From Desulfuromonadaceae bacterium (GTDB lineage Bacteria; Desulfobacterota; Desulfuromonadia; Geobacterales; Pseudopelobacteraceae): 24,702 nt of DNA. This document shows positions 1 to 6,534 of this stretch, one piece after another. The position numbers were made by a program, and so were the translations under genes. Position 1 is the stretch's first letter, and the number at the start of each line of letters is the position of its first letter. Location of the stretch: NCBI GenBank assembly GCA_028686145.1, contig JAQUCQ010000011.1:1-24702 (forward strand), given 5' to 3'. The notes below the pieces were generated by a model. The model was not told the DNA's origin. It saw nothing but the letters and a program-made list of their open reading frames with translations, and did not search any database.

Positions 1-697
1 CAAACTGGGTGATCACTGATTTGGCCTGGCTGAATGGAAAGACAATGAGCCCGCTCAGAAGGTCCGGTCCTACAGGATGAAGTTGGAACACGAAGCTGGT
101 GACAATACCGAAGTTACCGCCTCCGCCACGCACCCCCCAGAAGAGGTCACTGTTTTCCGATTCACTGGCATGCACTTGCTTGCCAGCCGCCGTGACAATA
201 TCTACCGAGAGGAGGTTGTCAATGGTCATTCCAAATTTTCTGCTCAACCAACCGAAGCCTCCGCCAAGCGTCAGGCCAGCCACACCCGTGGTAGAGTTGA
301 TGCCTAGCGGAGTGGCGAGACCGTGTACTTGGGCGGCTGCATCAAATTCTGCAAGAGTGCAGCCAGGCTCTACTGTTGCTAGGCGTGCATCAGAGTCCAC
401 TCGCACATTTTTCATCAGCGAAAGATCAATCATGAGACCGTCGTTGCAGACGGCATTGCCTGCAATATTGTGCCCGCCGCCCCGGACCGAGACACGGAGG
501 TTGCTCTTGTGGGCGAATTTGACAGCTTGAATGATATCTTCAGGCGAAGTGCAGCGGGCTATCAGTGCAGGCTTGCGGTCGATCATGGCGTTCCATATCC
601 TCCGTGCTTCATCATAGCCTGCGTCGCTTACTTGAAGTATATTTCCCCGGAAGTTTGATCTTAACTTGTCAATATTTGCTTTAAGTAAAGGATTCAT
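1..697 (-). CDS. FAD-linked oxidase (6-hydroxynicotine oxidase/BBE-like), C-terminus beyond window
   Basis: The minus-strand frame opens at an ATG at 697 with AAAGGAG just upstream and runs off the left edge, leaving about 232 residues of a family usually near 460. The visible part is the PF01565-type FAD-binding domain. RGGGHN (about residues 72-77) carries the histidine expected to bind FAD covalently. The segment around 136-149 ends in TLGGGFG, followed by WGVRGGGGNFG. Members with doubly linked FAD have a cysteine in the GVxGL position; here it is alanine (about 140), so a single histidyl link is inferred. The protein is expected to be a cytoplasmic oxidase of a small alcohol, amine or sugar, but the substrate cannot be told without the C-terminal domain. 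It stands alone, about 230 bp downstream of a repeated hairpin/terminator element. Confidence 0.88.
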   Translation of the reverse strand, partial: MNPLLKANIDKLRSNFRGNILQVSDAGYDEARRIWNAMIDRKPALIARCTSPEDIIQAVKFAHKSNLRVSVRGGGHNIAGNAVCNDGLMIDLSLMKNVRVDSDARLATVEPGCTLAEFDAAAQVHGLATPLGINSTTGVAGLTLGGGFGWLSRKFGMTIDNLLSVDIVTAAGKQVHASESENSDLFWGVRGGGGNFGIVTSFVFQLHPVGPDLLSGLIVFPFSQAKSVITQF

Positions 698-931
698 GAT
701 TATCTCCTTTTATGTCCAGCTCAATTATGACCGATCCCTTCACACTAGCGAACTCTACATATTCTTCAACCGAAAATAAAGAACGGACACAATTGCATAT
801 TGTCTATAAATCAATTCTTTAGAAGCCATTTTAGATAACAGGATGCTACAGTATTTCTCAAATTCATTATACGATTCTCGCAAAAATAAGTCGATATGTG
901 AACCGGATTTTAATTCTGGCTCTTATGACAA

Positions 932-979
932 AGCCTCTCGCTCCTGTATACCTGATTGTATACCTAGCATTGAGAGGCT
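932..979 (-). terminator. Terminator-like stem-loop of repeat copy A
   Basis: AGCCTCTC (932-939) pairs with GAGAGGCT (972-979). The loop contains a second inverted pair, GTATAC at 946-951 and 958-963. On the minus strand only a short T run follows, so termination may be weak. It lies directly downstream of the GGCGTCCC hairpin in minus-strand direction, the same arrangement as the other three copies. Confidence 0.45.
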
Positions 980-1015
980 CTGTTTATACCTAGTTAAATC
1001 AACTAGTTAATGTAT

Positions 1016-1048
1016 TGGCGTCCCTTGGCAGACACACTTCGGACTTTT
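1016..1048 (-). repeat. Intergenic GGACGCC hairpin element, copy A
   Basis: Read on the minus strand, this has GTGTC, an eight-base loop and GACGCC, preceded by AAAGTCCGAA. It matches copies at 5529, 10403 and 12548: the GCGTC/GACGC stem is kept while the loop varies, and a stem-loop lies 40-50 bp downstream. No known RNA family was recognised. Confidence 0.55.
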
Positions 1049-1069
1049 ACCGTAAATAGATTGGGTTTT

Positions 1070-1100
1070 CCCACCTGAGGCTGGACCAGCCTCGGGTGGG
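1070..1100. terminator. Strong hairpin 3' of the DUF4382 remnant
   Basis: CCCACCTGAGGCTGG (1070-1084) and CCAGCCTCGGGTGGG (1086-1100) form a nearly perfect 15-bp inverted repeat, 12 bp past the minus-strand stop. No clear T run follows on either strand, so it may stabilise the 3' end rather than act as a classical terminator. Confidence 0.5.
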
Positions 1101-1111
1101 AATGGCCATAA

Positions 1112-1779
1112 TCAGAGAGCTTTCACCAGAGGGATTGCCCCCAGGTCAGTTGTCTGGCTTTGTACAACGCTTACCGCTGAAGACGAGTAGAGGTGGAAAC
1201 CGTTCGCTGATATGAATGTCTTGTACGAGACCGTTGGAGTACTGGGCGGCACGAAGATGGCAAAAGGTGACTGCCATGCGCCGCTGGTGTAATTGCTGAA
1301 TATTTTACCTGCCGCGATCGGGTCGGCGTCATTGATGTCCCCGCGGCGTTTGACGGAAACGGTCGCGCTCGACCAGTCCTTGAATGTTGAAGAGACCGTC
1401 CCCGAGATGGAACCGAACTGGGTAAGCATGTCAGACATCCGCACGAGCCGTATCCCGGTCGGTTTAAAATTATACGCACCGTTTCCCCGGGCAACGATAG
1501 CGGTATTGGGATCAAAGTCGATCATGAGTGCGTTAATCGTATCCGGTTTAATCTCAAGCGGGCCAAGGATTTTCAAGCCGGTCTGCTGGGCGCTGGGAGT
1601 GGTAAGCGGTATTTTGTTGGTCGGATCTGAAGTAAGCACGAGGTAGTTTGCCGGTTGCTGCTGGCCATTGGGGTTCGGTTCGAGTATTAGGCGAATCTGG
1701 CTGTAAGTGCCTGCAGAAGTACAACATCACCAAGTGCCTGCTGCACAAACTGCAGCTGTATGACATCTTTGGCATTCAT
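1112..1779 (-). pseudogene. DUF4382-domain protein remnant, 5' truncated and frameshifted
   Basis: The longer intact frame (stop at 1112) reads upstream through AGTYSQIRLILEPN and ends in RGNGAYNFKPTGIRLVRM, the typical pattern of DUF4382 domains found in exported proteins of Geobacter and relatives. The conserved residues before AGTYSQIRL lie in another frame that starts at an ATG at 1777-1779 (MNAKDVIQLQFVQQALGDVV). The switch falls near 1710-1720, where a few bases seem to be missing from an expected LPAGTYSQ junction. The usual signal peptide and first strands are also absent, because the next gene ends at 1789, only 10 bp away. The remnant is therefore truncated at its 5' end as well as frameshifted. 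A sequencing error could explain the frameshift but not the missing N-terminus. Confidence 0.7.
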
Positions 1780-1788
1780 GATGTTGTC

Positions 1789-2394
1789 CTATCTTGCGGC
1801 CCGCGGCAGTGACCAGTTGTATCTGACTGCCAACAATCGCATGATAATAACGGTTGAGGCCGAAAACAGTGCTATCAAGGCTGATGGCATTACAGTCAGT
1901 TGCAGCAAGTAAAGCAAGGCTCCCCCGGCCAGACAGGCAGAAGCATATACCTCCTTCTGCAAAACCATTGGCACTTTGGCTGAAAGCAGATCACGGAGCA
2001 TTCCGCCAGCTGTAGCAGTCATTACTCCCATCATAACAGCACCAAAAAACCCCAACCTGAATTCAATGGCCTTGTAGGTACCAATCACCACAAAAGTGCC
2101 CAGTCCGATAGCGTCAAAGTAGATCAAGGGATGGGTGAGGAACTCCAGACGGCGGTGAAAGACAAATACCAATAAGGAAACTACTACTGAAAGATAAAGG
2201 TAAGTCTCATTCTTGAGTATAAAAGGCGGGCTGTCGCCCAGCAATAGATCACGCAACGTGCCGCCACCGGTAGCGGTAACAAGGCCCAGTACCAACACGC
2301 CAAAGATATCCATCTTCTGGCGAATTCCGGCTAGAGCCCCTGAAGCTGCAAAAGCTGCAGTTCCCAACAGATCAAAAGCGTAAAGCAGAGTCAT
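1789..2394 (-). CDS. YadS/TRIC-type (UPF0126) membrane protein
   Basis: About 201 residues, nearly all hydrophobic, arranged as two similar halves. Each half contains the diagnostic glycine-rich motif ending in LRDLL (ATGGGTLRDLLLG in the first, ATAGGMLRDLLSA in the second). This is the PF03458 family (YadS/YicG in E. coli), seven-helix inner-membrane proteins related in fold to TRIC cation channels, with some members linked to glycine transport. A GTG lies 12 bases further up but overlaps the only good ribosome site. GGAG at 2406-2409 is spaced 11 bases from the ATG at 2394, so that start was chosen. The length fits the family. The DUF4382 remnant lies immediately downstream and shares no evident function. 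Substrate unknown. Confidence 0.85.
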   Translation of the reverse strand: MTLLYAFDLLGTAAFAASGALAGIRQKMDIFGVLVLGLVTATGGGTLRDLLLGDSPPFILKNETYLYLSVVVSLLVFVFHRRLEFLTHPLIYFDAIGLGTFVVIGTYKAIEFRLGFFGAVMMGVMTATAGGMLRDLLSAKVPMVLQKEVYASACLAGGALLYLLQLTVMPSALIALFSASTVIIMRLLAVRYNWSLPRAAR

Positions 2395-2529
2395 TTTTAT
2401 AGGCACTCCGTGAATAGTTTCTGTTTCAAAAAGAATTTAAGTAGTTCATCGAAGAAATCTTCTAAACCACCTTTCGACATTAATTTCATAAGTAACGTCG
2501 GCTTCGCCGGAATACCCACTACCGCCCTT

Positions 2530-2997
2530 TTAGTTGAAAAGCGACCTGGTTTGCGACGACGGCGGCAGCCGAATTAGCGGCAGATCGTTAATGCCAAGTT
2601 GCAAGCTGATCCGAGGGCTACTCATAAGAGCATCTTCCGGCGATTCAAAGCTGCCAACGGAGACGATGAACCAGTACAGCCCGTCCTTGTCAACTACCGG
2701 AATTATCGACGAGGGATTTAACCCTAAAGAGAGGACTTTTCTACGTGTCGCTTCCGCATCTTCCGCTACAGCGAACTGGCCGACCTGGAGCGAGTATTTC
2801 CAATTCACAGAGAGGGCCGTCGAAAGCTGAAGCTGCTCCAGCGTGACCCAATCATACTGCTCCTGCGGGGCTGATGGTTTCGTTTCCTCATCCTGGTTAC
2901 CGCAGGCGGTCATCGTGACAGCAATAATTAAGATAGCAACAGTATATTTGAATGTTCGTTTTATCGCACCTAACCGAAAGTTTATGAATCCAGGCAT
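2530..2997 (-). CDS. SPOR-like domain lipoprotein
   Basis: 155 residues. A basic N-terminus is followed by a hydrophobic segment (about 17-31) ending in TMTAC, a plausible lipobox, so the mature protein probably begins at Cys32 and is lipid-anchored. After a charged linker, the segment from about 68 to 140 (YSLQVGQFAVAEDAEATRRKV, then YWFIVSVGSFESPEDA) has the paired 'vxvGxF..xxxA' pattern of SPOR repeats that bind denuded peptidoglycan. Assignment to PF05036 is by pattern only. GAGG sits only 4 bases before the ATG, slightly close. The gene is monocistronic as far as can be seen; the neighbours do not suggest a specific role. A cell-envelope or division-linked function is inferred. Confidence 0.7.
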   Translation of the reverse strand: MPGFINFRLGAIKRTFKYTVAILIIAVTMTACGNQDEETKPSAPQEQYDWVTLEQLQLSTALSVNWKYSLQVGQFAVAEDAEATRRKVLSLGLNPSSIIPVVDKDGLYWFIVSVGSFESPEDALMSSPRISLQLGINDLPLIRLPPSSQTRSLFN

Positions 2998-3177
2998 AAT
3001 TCCTCATTAATCAGTGAGTTATATTATGATGATCCAACTTTATTTTACTATGTCGTATCTTTTGTTCAACCGCCTGGTTGGGACTCGCCTTTTTAGCCTT
3101 CTGACTTTTTACTCAAGGGCGGATCCCTCCGGGGCCCGCGGCACAGCCGTTAACAATCCGCCTGATGCGCCAACGTA

Positions 3178-3318
3178 TCACCGCGGCATCAGCGCGAACA
3201 CACCCCAGCCCAGGTATTCACGCGTGTAAGCGGTGTAGCGCTCGGGTTCCGTGGTCAGTTTGGTTCGAACATTTTTCGCTAACTCTGGGGAATGGGGAAT
3301 TGGAGGTCTGACAATCAT
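3178..3318 (-). CDS. Small ORF (46 aa) translationally coupled to the YHS gene
   Basis: The ATG at 3318 overlaps the TGA of the preceding YHS-protein gene (ATGA), and the frame continues for 46 codons to a TGA at 3178. The peptide begins MIVRPPIPHSPE and ends EYLGWGVFALMPR. It has no signal peptide or obvious domain. The C-terminal block looks like the tail of a longer conserved protein, so this may be either a genuine small coupled gene or a C-terminal fragment left by a deletion. I do not recognise the family. Confidence 0.45.
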   Translation of the reverse strand: MIVRPPIPHSPELAKNVRTKLTTEPERYTAYTREYLGWGVFALMPR

Positions 3319-3776
3319 TTTCCGCTGTTAAGCTTTAACCAGTTTATATTGGCTTTTTTAATGTTACCAGGAATATTTTTGCTCCATTTTTCATACGCTG
3401 CCATGCTGCAATTCAGGTAAAGCTTGTCATCAACAATCTTCCACACTTCTGGATCGGTAACGGCTTTTCGCGCCTCCGTCATGGCCCAGGCGCAATAACC
3501 GTCATATTGCGGGGCATATTTCTCCGGATTCGTCTTAAACAATTCTCTGTTATCACTTGTTTGAAAATACCAAGTCATATTATGCCACTGGGCGGTAAAT
3601 GACTCGTTGCCTTTTGTGGCCTTATTGGCCTTGAAATATGCGACGGCATCATATCCTTTGATGGCTATATCACCCTTCGGTGATTGTCCGGTTGCAATAC
3701 AGCCGAATCCAATAAATAGTAGCAATGCAAAAAAGAAAAACATTTGAAAAGCATTGGTTGAGCATGGTGATTTCAT
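3315..3776 (-). CDS. Exported YHS domain-containing protein
   Basis: 153 residues with a hydrophobic N-terminal signal segment (about 10-28, followed by GCIATG), then a YHS-type domain. The recognisable stretches are IKGYDAVAYF (about 39-48), NPEKYAPQYDGYCAWAM and VWKIVDDKLYLN. These match the family of secreted 'YHS domain' proteins that carry one cysteine in GYCA and a conserved DP.VWKIVD.KLYLN block. The YHS fold is thought to bind metal or act in redox or copper handling, but no function is established for this exported group. A Cys in FGC near the signal end could be lipidated. GGAGG lies about 11 bases before the ATG. It overlaps the next ORF by 4 bases. Confidence 0.82.
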   Translation of the reverse strand: MKSPCSTNAFQMFFFFALLLFIGFGCIATGQSPKGDIAIKGYDAVAYFKANKATKGNESFTAQWHNMTWYFQTSDNRELFKTNPEKYAPQYDGYCAWAMTEARKAVTDPEVWKIVDDKLYLNCSMAAYEKWSKNIPGNIKKANINWLKLNSGK

Positions 3777-3803
3777 ATCCGGCTACCTCCAAATCTATTT
3801 TCC

Positions 3804-3850
3804 TAACGGGGCCGCCGTTGACCCGTCCGGGTAGCCTTAGGCCCGGTCGG
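3804..3850 (-). repeat. GC-rich double-hairpin element, copy 1
   Basis: In the leader of the YHS gene, TAACGGGG is followed by GTTGACC and a CCGGG...CCCGG stem. Read on the minus strand these give two consecutive hairpins. The same order (TAACGGGG, GTTGACC, CCGGGGG stem) occurs at 12617-12671. The CGGGCCTAAGG segment recalls part of c-di-GMP-I riboswitches, but the core GACGCAAAGCC is missing. The rest of the gene-free stretch 3851-4076 shows nothing convincing. Confidence 0.4.
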
Positions 3851-4076
3851 TGCCCAATGGTGTTGTTGGAAATCAAAGTTTCAAATTATTCCACTTTCAA
3901 AGGTAAACCCCTAAGGGTAATTCCCCCAGGTTCACCCACTTATCCACTCTTTCGCCTCGGCGAGCCTGTCATTACTGAAAATTTTCACCGGGCATGGGAT
4001 AATGAATGAAGTTTGAGAAGTCCTCAACCGCCCATTTGTTCTTTAACGTCCGGTACCGTCAAGCATTCGCATTTAT

Positions 4077-5084
4077 TTACATTTCGATGCATATTTTGCC
4101 GAAATGCGCACCGCTCGCCTCATAACGAAATGCCTCAATCAGATCTTGAAGAGGAAAGGTCTTGTCGATGACCGGTTTCATGTCATTGGCATCCAGAGCG
4201 CGGATCATCTCAATCTGCTGCTGGCGGTTTCCGACGGTCACCCCCTGAAGTCTCACTTGCCGAGCCATCAGCGCCGCGGTCGGGACCTGACCGGAGAAAC
4301 CAGTCAAGACGCCGATGAGCTCAATATGCCCGCCGATGCGGCACACGTTTATCGACTGCGGCAGAGTCTCCGGACCGCCCACTTCGATGACATGATCAAC
4401 GCCACGACCGTCAGTCCGGTCTAAAACTTGCTTTTCCCAGTTTGGATATTGTTTGTAGTTGATCGTGTGGTCTGCGCCCAGCGCGCGTGCGCGAGCCAGT
4501 TTTTCATCCGATGACGAAGTGACGATCGTCAATGCGCCCATCATTTTTGCGAACTGCAGGGCGAATATCGACACACCGCCAGTACCCAAAGTCAATACCG
4601 TTTCACCAGCCTTCAAAGGACCATGACTGACAAGGGCGCGCCACGCCGTAAGACCGGCTGTGGTCAAAGTCGCCGCTTCGGTATGGCTGTACTTCTTAGG
4701 CGCCCGAGTGAACCAATTTGCCGGCCGCACTACCATCTCCCGCGCATAACCATCCACGCCATCGCCGGGAGTCTTGGTGAACCCGGAGGAAACGGCTTCG
4801 CCACTTTGCCACTCGGGGAAAAAACAGGAGACGACGTGATCGCCCACGGCAAACTCGCTGACGCCTTCCCCGATCATTTCGACGATTCCCGCTCCATCGC
4901 TCAACGGAATGAGTCCGTCGGCAGTGGGAATCTTCCCAAGCGCAACGAGATAATCATGATAGTTCAGCGAACTGGCGTGCAGCCGCACCAGAATTTCGCC
5001 CTCCTGCGGTGCACCCGGCTCGTCCATCTCAACCACCGTCAGCCGCTCGAGCCCACCGGATTCTTTAAGTCTTATCGTTTTCAT
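4077..5084 (-). CDS. Zinc-independent MDR alcohol dehydrogenase/quinone oxidoreductase-like
   Basis: 335 residues, the usual length for medium-chain dehydrogenase/reductases. The N-terminal GroES-like half includes SLNYHDYLVALGKIP and LSDGAGIVEMIGEGVSEFAVGDHV. The C-terminal Rossmann half has the nucleotide-binding segment LGTGGVSIFALQFAK (about 166-180) and the following SSSDEKLARARALGADHTINY, where serines and lysine at the end of the second strand suggest NADP(H). The catalytic-zinc cysteine near residue 40 is replaced (SSLNYHD) and the structural four-cysteine lobe is absent, so it belongs with zinc-less reductases acting on quinones, enals or similar carbonyls. GGAG lies 9 bases before the ATG. 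It is probably cytoplasmic and monocistronic. The natural substrate cannot be deduced from the sequence. Confidence 0.88.
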   Translation of the reverse strand: MKTIRLKESGGLERLTVVEMDEPGAPQEGEILVRLHASSLNYHDYLVALGKIPTADGLIPLSDGAGIVEMIGEGVSEFAVGDHVVSCFFPEWQSGEAVSSGFTKTPGDGVDGYAREMVVRPANWFTRAPKKYSHTEAATLTTAGLTAWRALVSHGPLKAGETVLTLGTGGVSIFALQFAKMMGALTIVTSSSDEKLARARALGADHTINYKQYPNWEKQVLDRTDGRGVDHVIEVGGPETLPQSINVCRIGGHIELIGVLTGFSGQVPTAALMARQVRLQGVTVGNRQQQIEMIRALDANDMKPVIDKTFPLQDLIEAFRYEASGAHFGKICIEM

Positions 5085-5486
5085 AAGGCGCTTCTCCGAT
5101 TGAAATAGTTATGATGAGCCGCAGCTCGAAGTTAAAAAAGAGGTCATACGGTCACAGGCGTTTTCATTCAGTGTTCAAAGGTTCAATTATCACGATGAGC
5201 CATTTGTTAAGTGTGTAAATCTATCCACAGCTCTCTTACGCTCTTGTACTTTTTCGGTTTGCTAACAAGGGTCACGGTCTCTTCGTAGTGTTGCGAACGC
5301 ACTGATCAATGTACATTTGATATATTGTATTTTACCACTCACGGAGAAAATGACAAATGTGTGCCAAGGATGATGATGTTTGGTAATAACGATAGAGGGA
5401 GGGATGATTATCCAGAAAGAGAAGTATTCCAATCCATGAATTTTATTCACTTACTAATATTTCTACGCATCGCCTCATAAACAAAA
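5085..5486. other. Gene-free stretch upstream of the MDR gene
   Basis: No frame here has both a credible ribosome site and a recognisable product; a 62-codon frame on the minus strand (5262-5450) looks fortuitous. It should hold the promoter of the MDR gene, but I could not single out a convincing -35/-10 pair. Confidence 0.5.
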
Positions 5487-5519
5487 AATCCGTTAAGTTA
5501 ATAGCTAAGTTAACGGATT
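5483..5519 (-). terminator. Rho-independent terminator of repeat copy B
   Basis: AATCCGTTAA (5487-5496) and TTAACGGATT (5510-5519) form a perfect 10-bp stem. On the minus strand the stem is followed by a run of T and then GTTTATG. Copies at 10362 and 12505 share the same T-run/GTTTAT tail even though the stem sequences differ. Confidence 0.75.
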
Positions 5520-5528
5520 CATTTGAGA

Positions 5529-5562
5529 TGGCGTCCCCTGGCAGACGCACTTCTAACTTTTT
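5529..5562 (-). repeat. Intergenic GGACGCC hairpin element, copy B
   Basis: On the minus strand this reads GAAAAAGTTAGAA, then GTGCGTC, a short loop and GGGGACGCCA. The GCGTC/GACGC stem is perfect. It lies 132 bp past the stop of the PF04392 gene and just before a clean terminator, so it could be part of that operon's 3' untranslated region. Confidence 0.6.
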
Positions 5563-5694
5563 CTGTCAGATGGATTAATAATCCGTAATAAATTTACACA
5601 GGAATGCCAATTGTCACGTCATCCACTTTTTCAGGCTTGCTCCACCTTTATTGTCTCCACTATTTCCATCCTACCTCAATATTTGGTAAGGCTA

Positions 5695-6534
5695 TTAAAG
5701 TGGACTATCTAAGCTAAATTTCCGAAGAACGCTGGCATTCGTCTTGACAGTAGTGTGGTTTAGCTCCTCATATCTGGGGGTACTGGCCCCACCAAGAAGC
5801 GCTGAAGCCATGTCCCCGGCTTGATGCCCAACTGCGGCCGGGTCGATTTCAAGGATTGCCGCTGCGCCCAGTCCAAGGTAACGTGAGGCAAAGGCAATTA
5901 CTGGTACACCATGTTGCTGTCCGAAAAGGAAATAGGCCTCAGTCGTTTCGCGAGTGACAGCAGTGGTATCAGGAAGCATCCATAGTGCATCAACTTTGCC
6001 AGCCAAGGAGTTAAGTTGGGCTATGACCTCTCTGGGCACCCGTACAGTACGCTCTTCCAGCTTGAACCCTGCCTGATCGGCAGCCTTGCGGGCTTTATTC
6101 AGATACCAACCCGTCTTGCTTGGGTTATAGACAATGCCGACACGGTTCGCCTTCAACTTTTTGAACAATTTGAGATAATCCTTCGGCGGGGCAAATACCG
6201 TGACACCGTTTACATTGTGCCTTGAACTAATATCAAGCGCCATTGCAGTGACTATAGGAGTGCTCTGGATTTTACTGGTTGCCGTAACGGCGGTATCACC
6301 TATGGCAAAAATCAACTGAGGACGATCTTCACGTACAATCCTGGCGGCATTCACTTCGGCGTAATCTGATAGTATGATTACTCTTTGGGAAGCGTTAGTT
6401 GTGGTCTGGAAGTTTTTAAGGACCGTATCATAAGCGGTATTATGACTGCTCTGGAGTACGAGAATGTCGTATGCTTGTGCCAGAGACGGCAACAGGGTCG
6501 CCAAGGCGAGTATGATAAGGACGAGGTGCCGCAT
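5695..6534 (-). CDS. ABC-type substrate-binding protein (PF04392 family)
   Basis: 279 residues from the ATG at 6534. A signal peptide of about 21 residues ends in LAQA. The rest matches the ABC_sub_bind family: an early DILVLQSSHN segment, AARIVREDRPQLIFAIGDTAV, TPIVTAMALD, NRVGIVYNPS and LWMLPDTTAVT, the two-lobed periplasmic binding fold related to ribose/amino-acid binding proteins. The ATG overlaps the stop of the TonB receptor gene (TGATG), so translation is probably coupled; a TTG three bases earlier is a weaker alternative. Pairing with a TonB-dependent receptor suggests the two capture one ligand across the outer membrane and periplasm. No permease or ATPase is in view, and no lipobox was seen. 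Ligand unknown. Confidence 0.82.
   Translation of the reverse strand: MRHLVLIILALATLLPSLAQAYDILVLQSSHNTAYDTVLKNFQTTTNASQRVIILSDYAEVNAARIVREDRPQLIFAIGDTAVTATSKIQSTPIVTAMALDISSRHNVNGVTVFAPPKDYLKLFKKLKANRVGIVYNPSKTGWYLNKARKAADQAGFKLEERTVRVPREVIAQLNSLAGKVDALWMLPDTTAVTRETTEAYFLFGQQHGVPVIAFASRYLGLGAAAILEIDPAAVGHQAGDMASALLGGASTPRYEELNHTTVKTNASVLRKFSLDSPL

Noticed and set aside
99..530. Plus-strand open frame of 143 codons
   Set aside because: Antisense to the flavoprotein oxidase, whose FAD-binding motifs are clear on the minus strand.
1016..1048. tRNA 3' end (GGGACGCCA resembles an acceptor with CCA)
   Set aside because: No T-arm GGTTCGA sequence or other tRNA arms precede it in any of the four copies.
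3785..3860. Possible c-di-GMP-I (GEMM) riboswitch before the YHS gene
   Set aside because: CGGGCCTAAGG resembles one strand of the RNA, but the invariant GACGCAAAGCC and GGCAAACC parts are absent.
5262..5450. 62-codon minus-strand frame upstream of the MDR gene
   Set aside because: No ribosome site, no recognisable pattern, low-complexity composition.
5529..5562. Integron attC site
   Set aside because: The core RYYYAAC/GTTRRRY boxes are missing and no integron integrase is nearby.
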